From the NCBI GenBank assembly GCA_029204225.1, contig CM055097.1, forward strand, positions 69,430,572 to 69,494,571: a stretch of 64,000 nt of DNA. The letters are read 5' to 3'. Below the pieces are notes generated by a model, which saw only the letters and a program-made list of their open reading frames with translations, ran no database searches and was not told where the DNA came from. This document shows, one piece after another, positions 37,201 to 49,300 of the stretch. The translations under genes were made by a program, and so were the position numbers. The DNA comes from Diphasiastrum complanatum. Lineage: Eukaryota > Streptophyta > Lycopodiopsida > Lycopodiales > Lycopodiaceae. Each line of letters starts with the position of its first letter. Position 1 is the first letter of the stretch.

Positions 37201-37535
37201 ACGTGCCTTTCAAACCTTGTTCAAAACGTGGCTGATGGTCTTGCAGGGCATTTTAACGAGCTGCAAATGGGCCTCCTTGGTGCGCTCCTGGACAAGGATA
37301 TGGTGCACCTCCTCAACGAGCACTGTGGTGTAAGCCTTCCTCTCCTGAAAACACACAAAAACCCTCAATGATTTCACAAATCCTCAAGGAGCCGGCTTTG
37401 CTCAAAATTTCTCAAGGATACTTGCACAAACCCTCAAGGAGCAGTCTCTCAAAAACCCTAAACCCTCGTTGAGGCTTTCGTAAAGTAGAAAACAAGCAAA
37501 AAACAACGTTCGTAAAGTAGAGAAGCAAAAAAAAG
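34227..37535 (-). other. Internal region of the non-autonomous element, no gag or pol
   Basis: The longest open frame, 36082-35366 on the minus strand (238 codons), has no motif I know and a hydrophobic, Cys-rich composition. It may be chance. Next to the 3' LTR, minus-strand GGCATGGGACCGCCAA matches the end of the internal region of the gypsy remnant at 2400-2415. The region 36015-36210 holds a 40-50-bp tandem repeat, and 36290-36600 is rich in GAAAAA(C/T).CTGAAA units. Confidence 0.6.
36015..36210. repeat. Tandem repeat, about four units of 40-50 bp
   Basis: Units contain GTGAAAGATGACTCGCACAC and GGGAACGTACTTACTCGCAC with variable length and point changes. Confidence 0.85.
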
Positions 37536-37553
37536 GAGCGGCAATGGCATCAA
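37536..37553 (-). other. Degenerate tRNA-Asp-like primer-binding site
   Basis: On the minus strand, directly after the LTR end, TGATGCCATTGCCGCTCC matches TGGCGCCGTTGCCGGGGA at 12 of 18 positions. Two of the differences are CG-to-TG/CA type changes. Confidence 0.5.
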
Positions 37554-38298
37554 TGTTGTATCTTCGGCATCCACACCGGCTATGGCTCCAACTAGCATGA
37601 CTATGGCAGTCTCCCAACCAGTTTACGCTATGGCTTCTCCAACTAGCTTGGATATGGATGCAAGAAAGAGAGTCATGAGCATGGTGGTGAGTATTCCGAT
37701 GGATAAGATCCACTCTTCTCTCTTTTCTCCCTTAGTTTCTAACAAATGACGCTTAACCTAAAAGATAAAACCCTAAACTAAATCTCATCCTCTGAGGCTT
37801 ACCCTACTAGAGAATGGAGGGCCTAGATTAACTTAACCTGTTGCCAGATGAATAATATACAATACAATGTGAAGTAACACAGTTTATGAAACCACACAAG
37901 GGAGAACACTCATAGAGAAAGATAGGCATGTATTGCAAATGATGTTCTTCTCGAAAATGGACTCTTCCACTCCTATTTATACTTGGAGTGATGGTCACTT
38001 ACAGAAATGCACTGTGGGACAAGCAAGCCACATAGACTAACTTAACTTTGAATCACACTGGTGTCATGGGACAAACCCCCAATAGGCCTTTGTGACTAAC
38101 TTTTACTTAACTTGAAATTACATATCTATGTGCAGTGTCCATGGCAATTTAAACTTAGAACTAAATAACTTAAGCCAATACGGATACCGTAAAAGCCTAA
38201 ACTTGTTGGGCAAGTTCTACGTTTAAATCCTATTCTGCTTGTATTTTTTAAGATGTTCCGCAGGATGGCTAGAATATTCCTTGGAATATCAGCCTACA
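37554..38298 (-). repeat. 5' LTR (LTR family A)
   Basis: It is the partner of 33480-34226. The TTGTC target repeat follows directly at 38299. Confidence 0.95.
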
Positions 38299-38999
38299 TT
38301 GTCTCAACACATAATATGTGATGCATGTCTATCATTATCATGCTTAAAAAAGTATGTGGAAGGAAGCATTGGTTCATCGTTGGTTCATCGTTGGTCCATC
38401 GCTGGGGACAACATACCATACATATCCATTTTTCAAGCACATAGCTTAAGAGAGTCCAGTGCTGGATAGCAAACAACATATCTTGAAAAGATTCATACAA
38501 TATTGAGCATGCTTCATCGCTGGTCCCCCAATGCGACAATGAAGAGTATTTATGATGAAAAAAACCATGCAAACATACGTGTGAACCCTCGCTAATCCAT
38601 CGCTGGATAGCGGATCTACAACATCACATTAATCACTCAAAAAAATGGATACCATTCGTATGTAGCAAAGAGATGAAAGCAACGATATGAAATGAGCAGA
38701 ACCACATACCATAAAGTAGAACAAATGACTTCAAGCCAGGTAGGGCGCAATCTCTATCATGAATATATTTCCCAACCTTCTCTCCATCGTATAGTAGAGA
38801 AAACTCATTCGAGAACAAGTTATATATAGTAGTTCCATAGGAAGTATCGTGGAAGATTCCTTTTAGCCAAATTGGTGGAAAATTACTTTTTGAAAAGTGT
38901 AATACATGGTTGGGTTGGCAACAAAGGTTAGGACCATCAAATTGCATATGTTTGTTTGTGACTTGACCAGGGGTGGTAACTTAAAATAAAGAAGAGTCC

Positions 39000-39060
<61 letters not shown>
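38299..39060 (+). repeat. Dispersed repeat R1, copy 2, ending in (GA)n
   Basis: It matches 14649-15448, including the tail (GA)n at 39002-39060. Its first 12 bases are separated by the LTR element and lie at 33468-33479 (CAAGCTTTTGTC). Confidence 0.88.
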
Positions 39061-39065
<5 letters not shown>

Positions 39066-39317
39066 TAGCGATGGAGAGAGGGGGCAAGTAGCGATGGAGA
39101 GAGGGAGTAGAAAGAGAGAGGGGGCAGTGGGCAGCCCAAAATAGAGCGTGAAGGCGGGCAACAGCATCGAGAGTAAGCGGGCCTTCACAATAGAGGAAGT
39201 CTTTCTTTGTTCAGAAAAATTTCACTCATAACAAATCAATGGTACTTGAAAAAGAAGAAGCATTTAGATGCAGCAACTGAGTCTTACACCATCCCACAAG
39301 AAGAGTGTACATTTTTT

Positions 39318-39435
39318 CTCTTCCCAAGCTTTAACTTTTGCAATTACTGCCTCCACAAGAGCTGCATTAAGCAATACTCTTCCCAAGCTTTAACTTTTGC
39401 AGTTACCGCCTCCACAAGAGCTGCATTAAGCACTA
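39318..39435 (+). repeat. 59-bp tandem duplication
   Basis: CTCTTCCCAAGCTTTAACTT starts at 39318 and 39377. The copies differ at about three positions. Confidence 0.85.
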
Positions 39436-39671
39436 TCAGATTAAACTTAAACTTATGGCCAACACATGCTTAATGTTTTCTACTGTATAAAGCAAACATA
39501 TTTTAAAACTCAAAACTAATTTCAAATAATCCAAAATGTCAGCTTCACACTTAATACTAGGAAGTTTTTCTACGGTTGATCGAGCTTTCTCTACACGTTT
39601 TAGATTTACATGAGCACCTCTCCCTGCATTGTAACGATTTACACCCCATTAATCCGAGAAACTCTATTCAT

Positions 39672-39672
<1 letters not shown>

Positions 39673-39741
<69 letters not shown>
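39673..39741 (+). repeat. (CT)n microsatellite
   Basis: Uninterrupted CT dinucleotides. Confidence 0.98.
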
Positions 39742-39744
<3 letters not shown>

Positions 39745-40196
39745 CCTTAGCTAAGGTCCTACAATCCACAATCATTCAACCGAAGCAGTAAATTCTAGAA
39801 TGAAACTTTTAAATTTAGAATTTATGACAAAGATTAGGTCATTCTTCAAAAGTGAATGCCTACAGACTGCCACAATAGCCTCCCTTCTCATAGTAATCTG
39901 TGGACTGTAGAACTATTGTGTGGGAATGGACAACTCGTACATACATTGGTGAAGATCAATCAAAGTAGAGAGCTTTCTCAAAACCTCATTCCATGGAAAA
40001 CCGCTCGCAATAGAAAGCATTCACAGTAGAGAGCATTCTAGATGCTCCACCTCATTCAGTTGCCAGCATTCCCAAGAGCCTACCAAAAGCGAAACACATT
40101 GGTAGTAGAGAAAGTCGAGAGCAAACACATTTCCTCATACAGGGACTCCAAATGGCCTGTCTCATTTCGCTACCAACAATTATGAGAGCAAATGAA

Positions 40197-40199
<3 letters not shown>

Positions 40200-40266
<67 letters not shown>
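40200..40266 (+). repeat. (GA)n microsatellite
   Basis: Uninterrupted GA dinucleotides, 40200-40266. With 39673 and 40423 it makes three opposing purine/pyrimidine tracts within 830 bp. Confidence 0.98.
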
Positions 40267-40267
<1 letters not shown>

Positions 40268-40422
40268 AAAGAGCAAACACTCAACTCCCAGCATTTGTAG
40301 GAGCAACACAAAGAGCATTTCACATCACCAGCAGAAAATCATCTCTGAGCAGAAACAATTGAAAGCAGAATGCACTCCCCCTCTCCAAATCCCAGTCCAA
40401 ACTGCCGCCCTTCAGTTCATTG

Positions 40423-40501
<79 letters not shown>
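40423..40501 (+). repeat. (CT)n microsatellite
   Basis: CT dinucleotides with one TTT interruption near 40447. Confidence 0.97.
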
Positions 40502-40503
<2 letters not shown>

Positions 40504-40523
40504 ATAAATAATTTTTTATTTTT

Positions 40524-40594
40524 AAAAAAGGGTTCTGGGCAACTCACAGTGCCTTGCCCGAGTGTGACCAAGCAGCATGAGCTGCCCGAAAAAC
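40524..40594 (+). repeat. Short hairpin repeat (copy 1)
   Basis: TTCTGGGCAACTCACAGTGC begins a 60-70-bp block that ends GAGCTGCCCGAAAAAC. The arms are inverted copies of each other (GGGCAxCTCA against TGAGCTGCCC). A related block is at 42832-42883. Confidence 0.6.
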
Positions 40595-40602
40595 AAAAAT
40601 AC

Positions 40603-40608
<6 letters not shown>

Positions 40609-40653
<45 letters not shown>
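40609..40653 (+). repeat. (AT)n microsatellite
   Basis: About 22 TA dinucleotides. Confidence 0.97.
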
Positions 40654-40661
<8 letters not shown>

Positions 40662-40663
<2 letters not shown>

Positions 40664-41600
40664 GGACCACCACCATATTAGTTATTGTCACGTCCTCCAT
40701 CTCTGTCATTCTCATTTGAGTATAGTTTTTCTAAGTACGGCTTTTTGTTGTTGTTGTGCTAGTTTGTCACTGTGTTGTGCACATAATCATATGACTGGCC
40801 CTTTTTTCTTCATTGTGTCTGTATCTCGATTATGCATGAAATTGAATGCTATATTTGAAAACTCACCCTCTATCTCAATATACATGTCTTGTTTGACACT
40901 CTTTGTGTAATAACAGACAATCTTTTTTGCTCTTTTACTGATCAATAGGGCTTATGCCCTGATATGGCTTCGTTAAAGAGTGGAACATGTTGCTAATTTA
41001 GAAAGTGAACGTTTGGGAGGATTGGACGTACTTGTTCTTAATTCAATCTAGTTGATAAAGTAGTGAATCTTGTTTCGGACATGGATAACAATTGATGCTC
41101 AACTATGACACATGTCTTCCTCACGCGACTAACTTGTGTGGTTTTGTTGTGTGGGATGGTGGCAGGTAATAGCTGGGCATCTTAAAACTTGCTTCGCTTT
41201 ATGGTACTCTCTATACTGTTAAACTTTATACAACTGTATTTTTACCTGTTATGCTATAAATTGAAGTGTTCAAAGGGTTTGGTCTTGACTTGTCAAGAGG
41301 GACTATGTGAAATCTTGTTACTCTCTCTCTAGCATCTATGATGCCACCCCGACTACCCTTTGGTCAGGGTAGCACCAAACCTTTACCTTTACTTGTATTT
41401 TATGGCTAACAAGGTCTGTTGTATGGTGTAGTCCACAAGATGATTTCATGATACAGTGACTTTTGGCTATGGGAAGCCCCTTCCTCCTCCTAGTCCTTTT
41501 GTTATGTTGCATGAAGAAAGCTGTTGAAGTTCACATATTGATTACTGCTTATGATATGACTACTTGAAATGCTGCTGGCCCATATGATAAAATTCTTTGC
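40662..41600. other. No recognised gene
   Basis: T-rich sequence without motifs I can assign. An 82-codon plus frame at 40662 begins in the AT repeat and is unlikely to be real. Confidence 0.4.
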
Positions 41601-41609
41601 CTTGTTGAT

Positions 41610-42423
41610 TTGATGTGCATTACGGATTGGATCAAAATTTATACGAATTTTATTAAAAAGAAGGAAACTCTTAGCATGGCTAAAAAAATTTACATGGACC
41701 TCTCAAACTATGCTGAACAAATTGCTGCTGAGGAAAAGTTCTGTAATACGCATATTCGAAAAGTATTTGCTTACTTGGAAAAAGAAAATGGTGACTCCTC
41801 TATTGATACCCCTGTCCCTACTAGTAATGCTCCTACTTCACCTCACCCTTTGATTTTTAACAAAGACCTTGATGAAAATAGTGCTTCTCAGTTAGAGTCC
41901 TTCTCATAAGAAATCTGTGATGTGGAAAATCAATCTGCCTTTGAGTTTTGTCAAGCCAATAGTTTCCAAGCGCCATTGGTACCTAGTCATAACCATTGAA
42001 TTTAAATCTGCAAAAACTGCTTATAAACTTTGGAGCCTTCTCTCTGTCAACTTCCTAATACCTATCTCTATTGAGCTTTGGATCGCTCCTGCTCATCTCA
42101 CTGATGTAGAAGTCCAAGCATGCAAGCTTGTTGCTTTGCATAAGAATCCTTCTTTTGATACTCCTATTGCCTTTGATACTGTCATCAAGATGAGCAGACT
42201 TGAACCTTCAAGATGTCCTTCTGAGCAGACCTGGGCTAGAACTAGAGGCCATTTTGGCACTAGCTTTAACAGAGTGAACCTTCATCAAGCTAGAATTTGG
42301 AACTGGAAAAGACCCTTCTTTAAGTGTAGAGGCGGTGATAAATGCAAAAATAATTATTCTATAATATGGTTTGATCACTCTATCTGGTACATAATGAATA
42401 ATATTTCCATTTTTTTTTTCTAG
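41610..42423 (+). CDS. Two unassigned open frames, probably element remains
   Basis: A 99-codon frame (41610-41909, with SNYAEQIAAEEKFCNTHIRK) is followed in another frame by 168 codons (41917-42423, with SAKTAYKLWSLLSVNFLIPI and KRPFFKCRGGDKC). I do not recognise either. A Penelope-like C-terminus starts about 100 bp later on the same strand, so both could be parts of one decayed element. Codon pattern alone does not prove coding. Confidence 0.25.
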
Positions 42424-42479
42424 TGCGTCTTTGCAAAATCAGCTTAATGTCTTCTTCCTTTGGTTGCATAAATTTGCTA

Positions 42480-42712
42480 GTCCCACCTTGTTTTTCTATA
42501 TATCGGACAATACATGATTGATGCTGTTATTGAACTTTTCATTAACCCTATTGCTAAGCTCATATATACACTTGACTGCCAATAGGCCGATTATGAACTC
42601 GTATAAAGTTATTGTCGTTCAAATTATTGCTGCTATGTACAGGATACTTTTATGGATGAGGTCAAAAACATCGTTCTTGCTTATCAATGTAATGGCTTCA
42701 TGAGAGGAAGAC
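42480..42712 (+). pseudogene. Penelope-like RT C-terminal fragment
   Basis: YIHLTANRP and NSYKVIVVQIIAAMY match the C-terminal segment YIHLASNRP, SYKVIISQVISAMY of the minus-strand element near 15740. QDTFMDEVKNIVL corresponds to QDTFKKEVAILL there. The catalytic motifs are absent from this stretch. Confidence 0.55.
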
Positions 42713-42724
42713 TCTCTCTCGCGC

Positions 42725-42848
42725 GCGCGCGCGTTTCATTCATTCATTAAAATTGTTTTTTAAAAGGAGAGTTTCCGAGCAGCGCGCTTGCGCGTTTCAT
42801 TCATTCATTAAAATTGTTTTTAAAAAGAGAGTTTTCGGGCAGCGCTCA
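42725..42848 (+). repeat. 62-bp tandem duplication
   Basis: GCGCGTTTCATTCATTCATT occurs at 42729 and 42791, each followed by AAAATTG, an A-rich spacer and AGAGTTT(C/T)C(G)GAGCAGC. The second unit runs into the hairpin repeat at 42832. Confidence 0.8.
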
Positions 42849-42883
42849 TGAGAGTGTAACAGGCAGTGTGAGCTGCCCGAAAC
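42832..42883 (+). repeat. Short hairpin repeat (copy 2)
   Basis: TTTTCGGGCAGC (42832-42843) and GCTGCCCGAAA (42872-42882) are perfect inverted arms around a 28-bp loop. Confidence 0.75.
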
Positions 42884-43019
42884 CAGTTTTATATATAGAT
42901 GATACATGTATAGGTCTCTCACTTGACGAGTTAGTGAGACCTTCAAAAAGAAAAGGCTTAAAGTCTAGGGTTTTGCTGAAATTAGGTTTTGCGCGAAGAG
43001 AAATAGCTATCGTATGAGA

Positions 43020-43331
43020 TTGAGAGAGAGAGAGAGAGAAAATGTGAGCAGTGTTGAAAAAAACGTGATTCTAGCGTTCTCATTGGGCCACGTCTGCCCT
43101 AATTTTTTTTTTAAGGGCAGCTGAAAAGCGTTGCAATGTGAAAAAAAACACGTGAAACTTTTAGAAAGAGAACCATCTAAAGAGAGAAAAAGAACCTTCT
43201 AGAGAGAGAGATATAACAGAGAAGCGCGATAAAGAAAGCGACGCAAGAGAAGCCCGAGAGAGAGGAGCGTATCTTTTTTTAAATTTTTAAGGTTTTTAGG
43301 GTTTTTATGTAACCAAAATAGCAATAATGTG

Positions 43332-43370
<39 letters not shown>

Positions 43371-43389
43371 TGAGAGAGAGAGAGAAAGA
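43020..43389 (+). promoter_or_regulatory. GA-rich leader of the lipoate ligase gene
   Basis: Several GAGAGA blocks and a (TG)n(AG)n tract at 43333-43388 end two bases before the ATG. Such GA-rich 5' leaders are common in plant genes. I cannot place the transcription start. TTTATATATAGATG at 42889 is one possible TATA box. Confidence 0.4.
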
Positions 43390-46300
43390 ATGAGTGGGAG
43401 TAAGCCTATTATGCGTCTGCTTCGCCTGCGAGAATTCCCAATCTTTCAGCAATTGCAGGTAGAGGAGCGTCTGCTTCGTGACACCCAGTGTAACTGGTGC
43501 ATAATCAATGATGGAACGGCACCCCCCAGCATTGTCATGGGCATTTCAGGGTATGTGTCTGGCCATTCGCCATAGAAAAGCTTAAACCCATCAGCTGATA
43601 TCAGAAAATGTTCCTTGTATAAAGATTTGATCTAGTTTGAATGCAGACGCTAGATGTATTTTTTTAAATTGTAGTTGGCAATGGTAAGAATGGAAGTGAG
43701 AGGATAGTGCAATTGTTAGCTTTTTGTATTCAATTCTTCTTGCATTTATGTGTTATACTGATATTTGCTACGTTTCATCCACTACCTGATTGCTCAAGGA
43801 ATGGAAAACGATCTCGCATTATACCGCAGCATCACAATCACATACTATTTGCAGGAAACCGGAACTGCTACTTGACGTGAGGGCAGTCATTCAAGATCAA
43901 GTACCAGTAATAAGGCGTTTTAGTGGAGGGGGAACAGTAATAGTAAATTCGGACACGGTTTTTGTGACAATTATCTGCAATCGAGATGCCGTGCCAAATT
44001 TGTCTCTCTATCCCCATCCAATAATGCGGTGGACTGAACAATTATATGCTCCCGTTTTTGAAGGAGTTCCTGGTTTTCAATTGCGTGAGCACGGTGAGAT
44101 CACCAAGCTGTGAGTTAAAACACTCTTTGCTTTTAGTTTCGAAATCATTCCTGGTTTTCAATTCTGTTAGCACGATAAAGATCACTAAAATTGAAAATTG
44201 GTTATGTGAAGTTCTAGACAAGATTATTAGGCGAATGCTATATAATCGGCTTGTAAGTTTTAGGATCTAGTATCCTGATAGAGTTGATTTCTGTAACTTG
44301 GGTGGTGCTTGATTACGTTCATATATGGGCTTTCCTACGTGTCAAAATGACCGAAGGATATTCCCACACCTTCCACACAAAGTCAAAGCAGCTTAATAGT
44401 CTTGATTTTCTCATCTGGAGAGGGCACACACAGACTAGGGCAACATGGATCACTGGAAAAATCAAGCAATGTACCTAGTCATTTGTTTGCTTTCAACATT
44501 GCTAATTGGTTTCTAGTTAGATCCATCTAGTCCATTTCTTGTATCTCTTTATTTTTCTACTTTCTTTGATAAACTTACTCAAATAAATGATGGCTCAAAA
44601 TGAGTCGGTTAAAAATTTTTTTATTGCCCTTGCCAATTCACTCTTTTGGTGTCCAACACGTCTGTGGAGAAGCTTTGTATTTTGTTGTTCTCATCATTTC
44701 TTAGTTAGCTTTTCATTGGTGTGTCTTGTTTAGGGTTTAAGATACTCCATGGCTAGGTCTTTAATTTTGTCAAGGTGTCAAGCAATTGGTAATTGTGTGA
44801 AGGAGAGAACTTGTCTAGGTTAGATCCTATTGAAGATCATGATCTTCTCCGACCTTGTCAATTTGGAAAGAGGGAGCTGGTATTCTACATAGGTAAAATT
44901 GGGGTGCAGTGAGCATAGTTCGAGGGCACTTATTAAAGGTTGAGTCCTGCATTGTTGGAGAGTTGGTAAGGACTGTGGGATGATCCAAAAACTTACTAAT
45001 TCTGGCTGAGTTTTGGGAAGACTTTTTGGAGGAGCTTACACAAAAGTAGGGCGCACTTTCTGTAGGGGCTTTTGGTTACTAATCCAGTGGGGTCTAGTGA
45101 TTGTGCTAGTAAGGGCATACGAAGTGGCAAAGACAAAAGCAGGAGCTGAAGCGTTGCCTTGAAGTGGCTACATACCCTAGTTTGGGGTGAAAGTCTGTTG
45201 GGTGAATCTTCCTCATATTTGCAATGCAAAGGATGTCGTGAAAGCTTGGGGCATTTTGACGTCCATGTTTGAAACAGTGGATATACTAGGATTATCTACT
45301 TGTAGAGCAAGTTACATGCTCTCAAGATGGAACTAGGTGCAACAATCAATGAGCACATCACAAAGGTCAAGGACCTTATGGACCAACTTGCTTCAATGGG
45401 AGAGACGATAAGTGATAGGAGTCCTGTTCCCATAGTCTTGGATAGTTTGTCATTAAACTATCAAGACTATGCGATGTCCCTTTCTGCTAGGTAGAAACTA
45501 TCAACCTTTGGGGAGCTATGTGGTCTTCTTTTACATGAGGAGATGAGAAGGAAGAATATTTCTCAACGAGAAGATAATCCAGAAAATGCATTTTCGGAGA
45601 GGAGTCAAGCACCAATTCTTCATCTACACGCAAGAGGAAGGGCTACTGCAACTATTGTGGCAAGTATGGGCATTTCGCTTTTGAATGCCGAAAGAAGCAG
45701 AGTGATCAAAAGACAAGTAACAACTAGCAGGGTCACGTTGTTGATAAAGTTGCATGAGAAGAGCAATCTGGTGGGCTTGATCTATTCACCGCAGCCCTAT
45801 CACCCATGTTTGGTGGATGGTACATTTATTCTGGAGCCTCATGGACATTGGTTCAACATCTATGAGGAGACAGGTGATGGTCAACAAGTATGCCTTGGAG
45901 ATAACTCTACCCATGTGGTGAGGGGCAAAGCCACATTTCTAGTGTAGCTGTCATCAGGGGAGGTGAAGGTGATCAAGAGTGTGTTGCATGTACTAGGGTT
46001 GGCTAAGAATTTGCTATCTGTTGGTGCCATTACCAAACATAACATGCTGGCGGAGTTTGACGAATCTGCCTGTTTGGTAAAAGACAAAGATCAAAGCTAC
46101 CTAGTTGGTATTTATTGGTTAACAATTAAAGAGGGACACATGATAAAACCATTAAGGGGGGATGTTGAAGAGTAATACCTATTTCACCCCTTTGGCTAAG
46201 CACTAATTATGTTGTAAGCTGTACATAACTCATGGGGCATGTTGTTAATTAAATACATGAGACCCCCCCAATTGTAAGTTAAGAAAATTATTGCAAGTGG

Positions 46301-49300
46301 CCCACTTGGCCAAGTAGCTCACTCATATGGTTGATGCCTAGACTTTCCATGCATGTACTTGAGGTGCTTACCTCACAAGGGATTTGGAGGACCCAAGTAA
46401 GTCTCCCCCCTTTTCATCATTCACTCTTACGGAAGAGAAACTTCGAGATTCCAAGGCTCTCAATATTAGGGTACGAGGCATCGTTGACACCCAAAACGCC
46501 ATTGACGAAGCAAAAAGATTTTTATGCACCACCCTAGGACACAATGCAGATGGTTTGGATACAGCATGGCGTACTAAAAACGACATCGCTACCTTGATCC
46601 TCCGCTTCACGTCACATACATATCGTAAGGAAACCTTGCGGAAAAGAACCAAATTGAAAGACACCAAAATCTTCATGGATGATGACCTTACCCATATCCA
46701 AGTTGAAGAGAGACGCCAAGCACTCCAAACCGCCAAAGCTACCGGAAGACGAGTGATCTATTGTGATGGACTTGTTCGGTACCTCGATGGTACTGCAAAT
46801 TATGTCTTCGATTAGAAGATGGAGAGGTGTGCCACCTCCCTAGTATATGGATCTCTTAATGATGGCTGATAGTTTCATAGCTGATATCTGACTCTTTAGT
46901 CTAACGTGAGTTGGATCAAAAATCCACTACAAACTATTCTCATTCTGACACTAGCACAAATGATGTCCATACCCACTACTTATGTTGTCAACAAACATCG
47001 TCTTGGAACTCAAGCCACATGCATCAATAATGGTTAATCAATTGTAATTACTAATTAGAGCTTTAAATTCTAATAGTAGTTATTTCCTAAACCTGACCTA
47101 ACACCTTCATGCGACTACTTAGAAATAGGATAGCCTATCTGCCTATATATAATTGTCATTAATTTGACTTTTCTGAATTAGATTAAGCTTGGCTAGATTA
47201 GCCTAATTGAATCTACTCTTGACCTTAATGTTGTCTAGGATAAGCATGATACACATGTTCATGCAATATTCTAAGAGTGTGGTCCTCTAGCTTGTCAAAT
47301 GTGAGGGATTATGTTATCCTTCACTAAAAGAATAATGACTGTGTCTTAATGTAGTCCTTAAGTTCAGCCTCAGGTTGAGGAGTAGGCTCTTGCTGAGTAG
47401 CAATCGCCCAAGATTCTTTGTCCCATAATAAGAATGTTTTGCATTTTGAATCTCCACAAACAATAATTTGTGCCATAAGTTCACTTGATTCCCTCTATAG
47501 ATTCTCACCGAAACTAGCCATTCTTCATGCACACCAAAGTTTTCACCAGAGAAAACTTTGAGAGTACTTAAGAATTGAGGTGCTTCCAGAAATTTGGGTT
47601 GTACCCAGCTAGGGTATTATGCCACTTGATGAATAGCCAAGAGTCTTTATCTTCGAACTTGCCACAAAGTATGGCCCTGATAACCCTTACCCAAGATACA
47701 CTTGTCACCTCACTCTAATCTCCAAGTAGAAAGTGCGACCTGATGAATTGCAAGACCTAGCTATCTTAACTACAATACTAGATCAACCAAGAAAGCTTGA
47801 GAAAATTAGCTATGCAAAACGTCAAATACAAGGAGAATTGCATAAGCACCTCACAACACCAAAAGATAGAACAAAAAATGAATTGCTAGAGAGAGAAGAA
47901 GCTTTATTAATGACTTTTCCATGCCAAAAGGCATATATGACTAATGAAGTACATGTCAAGTATGTGGTAACCGTGGAGCGTATAAAATGACTCCAAAACT
48001 ATAATAAAGAAAAACATCTAGTGCAAGTTAAGATAACTACATAAATGAGAATGTATGTGCATGATAGTCAAATGTATCCATGTCAAGATGTCAGGTCTGT
48101 GCTGGCGTTGTAGAAGGATGTAATGCGCCGTGCGGGCTGTAGCATGAGGAAGCACAGGAGTAGGAGCCCGCTGATGACGGTGAACAGGAGCATGTATGGT
48201 GCGTCTCTGTGTAGAAGGTCTATTGTGGCGTGTAACTCTTGTGGCCGCCTGAGGCTGGGTGGTGTGTCGTCTCTGCATCCTAGGTCTGGGAATGTTGTCA
48301 CAATCGCTGTCAGTCATGTCTGAATCAGGACGTGATCTCCTGCGAGACAAGAAGGATTTAATCTGAGACTGTGTGCCTGGATAGGTATGCTGAGCTGTCT
48401 GACATAGATCCTAACGCAGGAGGGACATCTCACGTATCATAAGTGCCACACATCGGGGGTCCTCATATGAGATGAGGGACCGTAATGTAACTGGTGTCTG
48501 ACGAAAAAGGCAATGATATCACCCTATGATCTCATAGTAAACTGGACATGTGAATAGGAAATGCTCCTCTGACTCGACCATAGATAATGAGCATAACTGA
48601 CAAAGCCGCTCCTCTCGTAGGGTACCCTAGAAGCGTCCAGTCTCAATCGCCAGCTGGTGTGAGGACACTCGGAACTGGCCCAGTATAAACCAAAGCCCAT
48701 GAGATAGTTCTGAGGTGAGATAGTGTGGCAAAACTAGAAATCCCCCTGTGTTTAGCTCCAGAAAGTGTGTCCTGTAATAGTCGTGTTTGACCCCGAGCTG
48801 TCCTTGCCATGTCCGGCTCAAGTATGCTCTATAGAGAAAGCGTCAAAAAATACTCATGGGTGCCCGATGGAAGGTCTATGATAGAAATGCCAAGTGTATC
48901 TAGTATTCGGGAGGCCTGAGAGAACCATGATAGTCGATGTCCCTGATCATAGAGGTGTCGCGAGGAGGCAAGTGTCGTTTGTATGTATCTCTGCTCATCT
49001 GTGGGTAACGTCATAATACGCTGAATATATAGAATAAGCTGGAAGATGGCGGATAGCTATATGGGTGGGACCACAAACTCTGTTAGGATAATCTGATTTG
49101 GGACAGATGGCTTAGCCCGTATCATCTGAGATAGCATGAGAACCTGCAGTCGTGGGGTCACTAACCTAAATTGTTATTGTATGTTGATCTGTTCGCTCAA
49201 TCCTTGGTTTGATCAATCTGATTCTTCATTCCAAGGCTTCACTCATAGTGAGTGCTTCTGCATGGAAAAATGCACTTGGAATATTATTTTCCAACAATGT

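Larger units (their letters stand above)
33475..38303 (-). mobile_element. Non-autonomous LTR retrotransposon with intact TTGTC duplication
   Basis: LTRs of 747 bp (33480-34226) and 745 bp (37554-38298) are nearly identical and flanked by TTGTC at 33475-33479 and 38299-38303. Orientation is minus: the polypurine tract GGAGGAGACAA lies inside the left LTR at about 34227-34237, and a degenerate tRNA-Asp-like primer site lies at about 37536-37553. The 3.3-kb internal region has no recognisable gag or pol. The LTR family is the one of the gypsy remnant at 1-3155, so the element probably moved with gypsy proteins. It inserted into a copy of repeat R1, whose uninterrupted form is at 14649. Confidence 0.92.

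Noticed and set aside
38298-38305. Recombination junction at TTGTCTC shared by both LTR right flanks
   Set aside because: The duplicated TTGTC at 33475 and the uninterrupted R1 copy at 14649 show a simple insertion. The resemblance to the internal purine tract end is chance.
48083-48350. Arg-rich minus frames as a separate nuclear protein
   Set aside because: They continue the LINE 3' end and show no independent start or motif.
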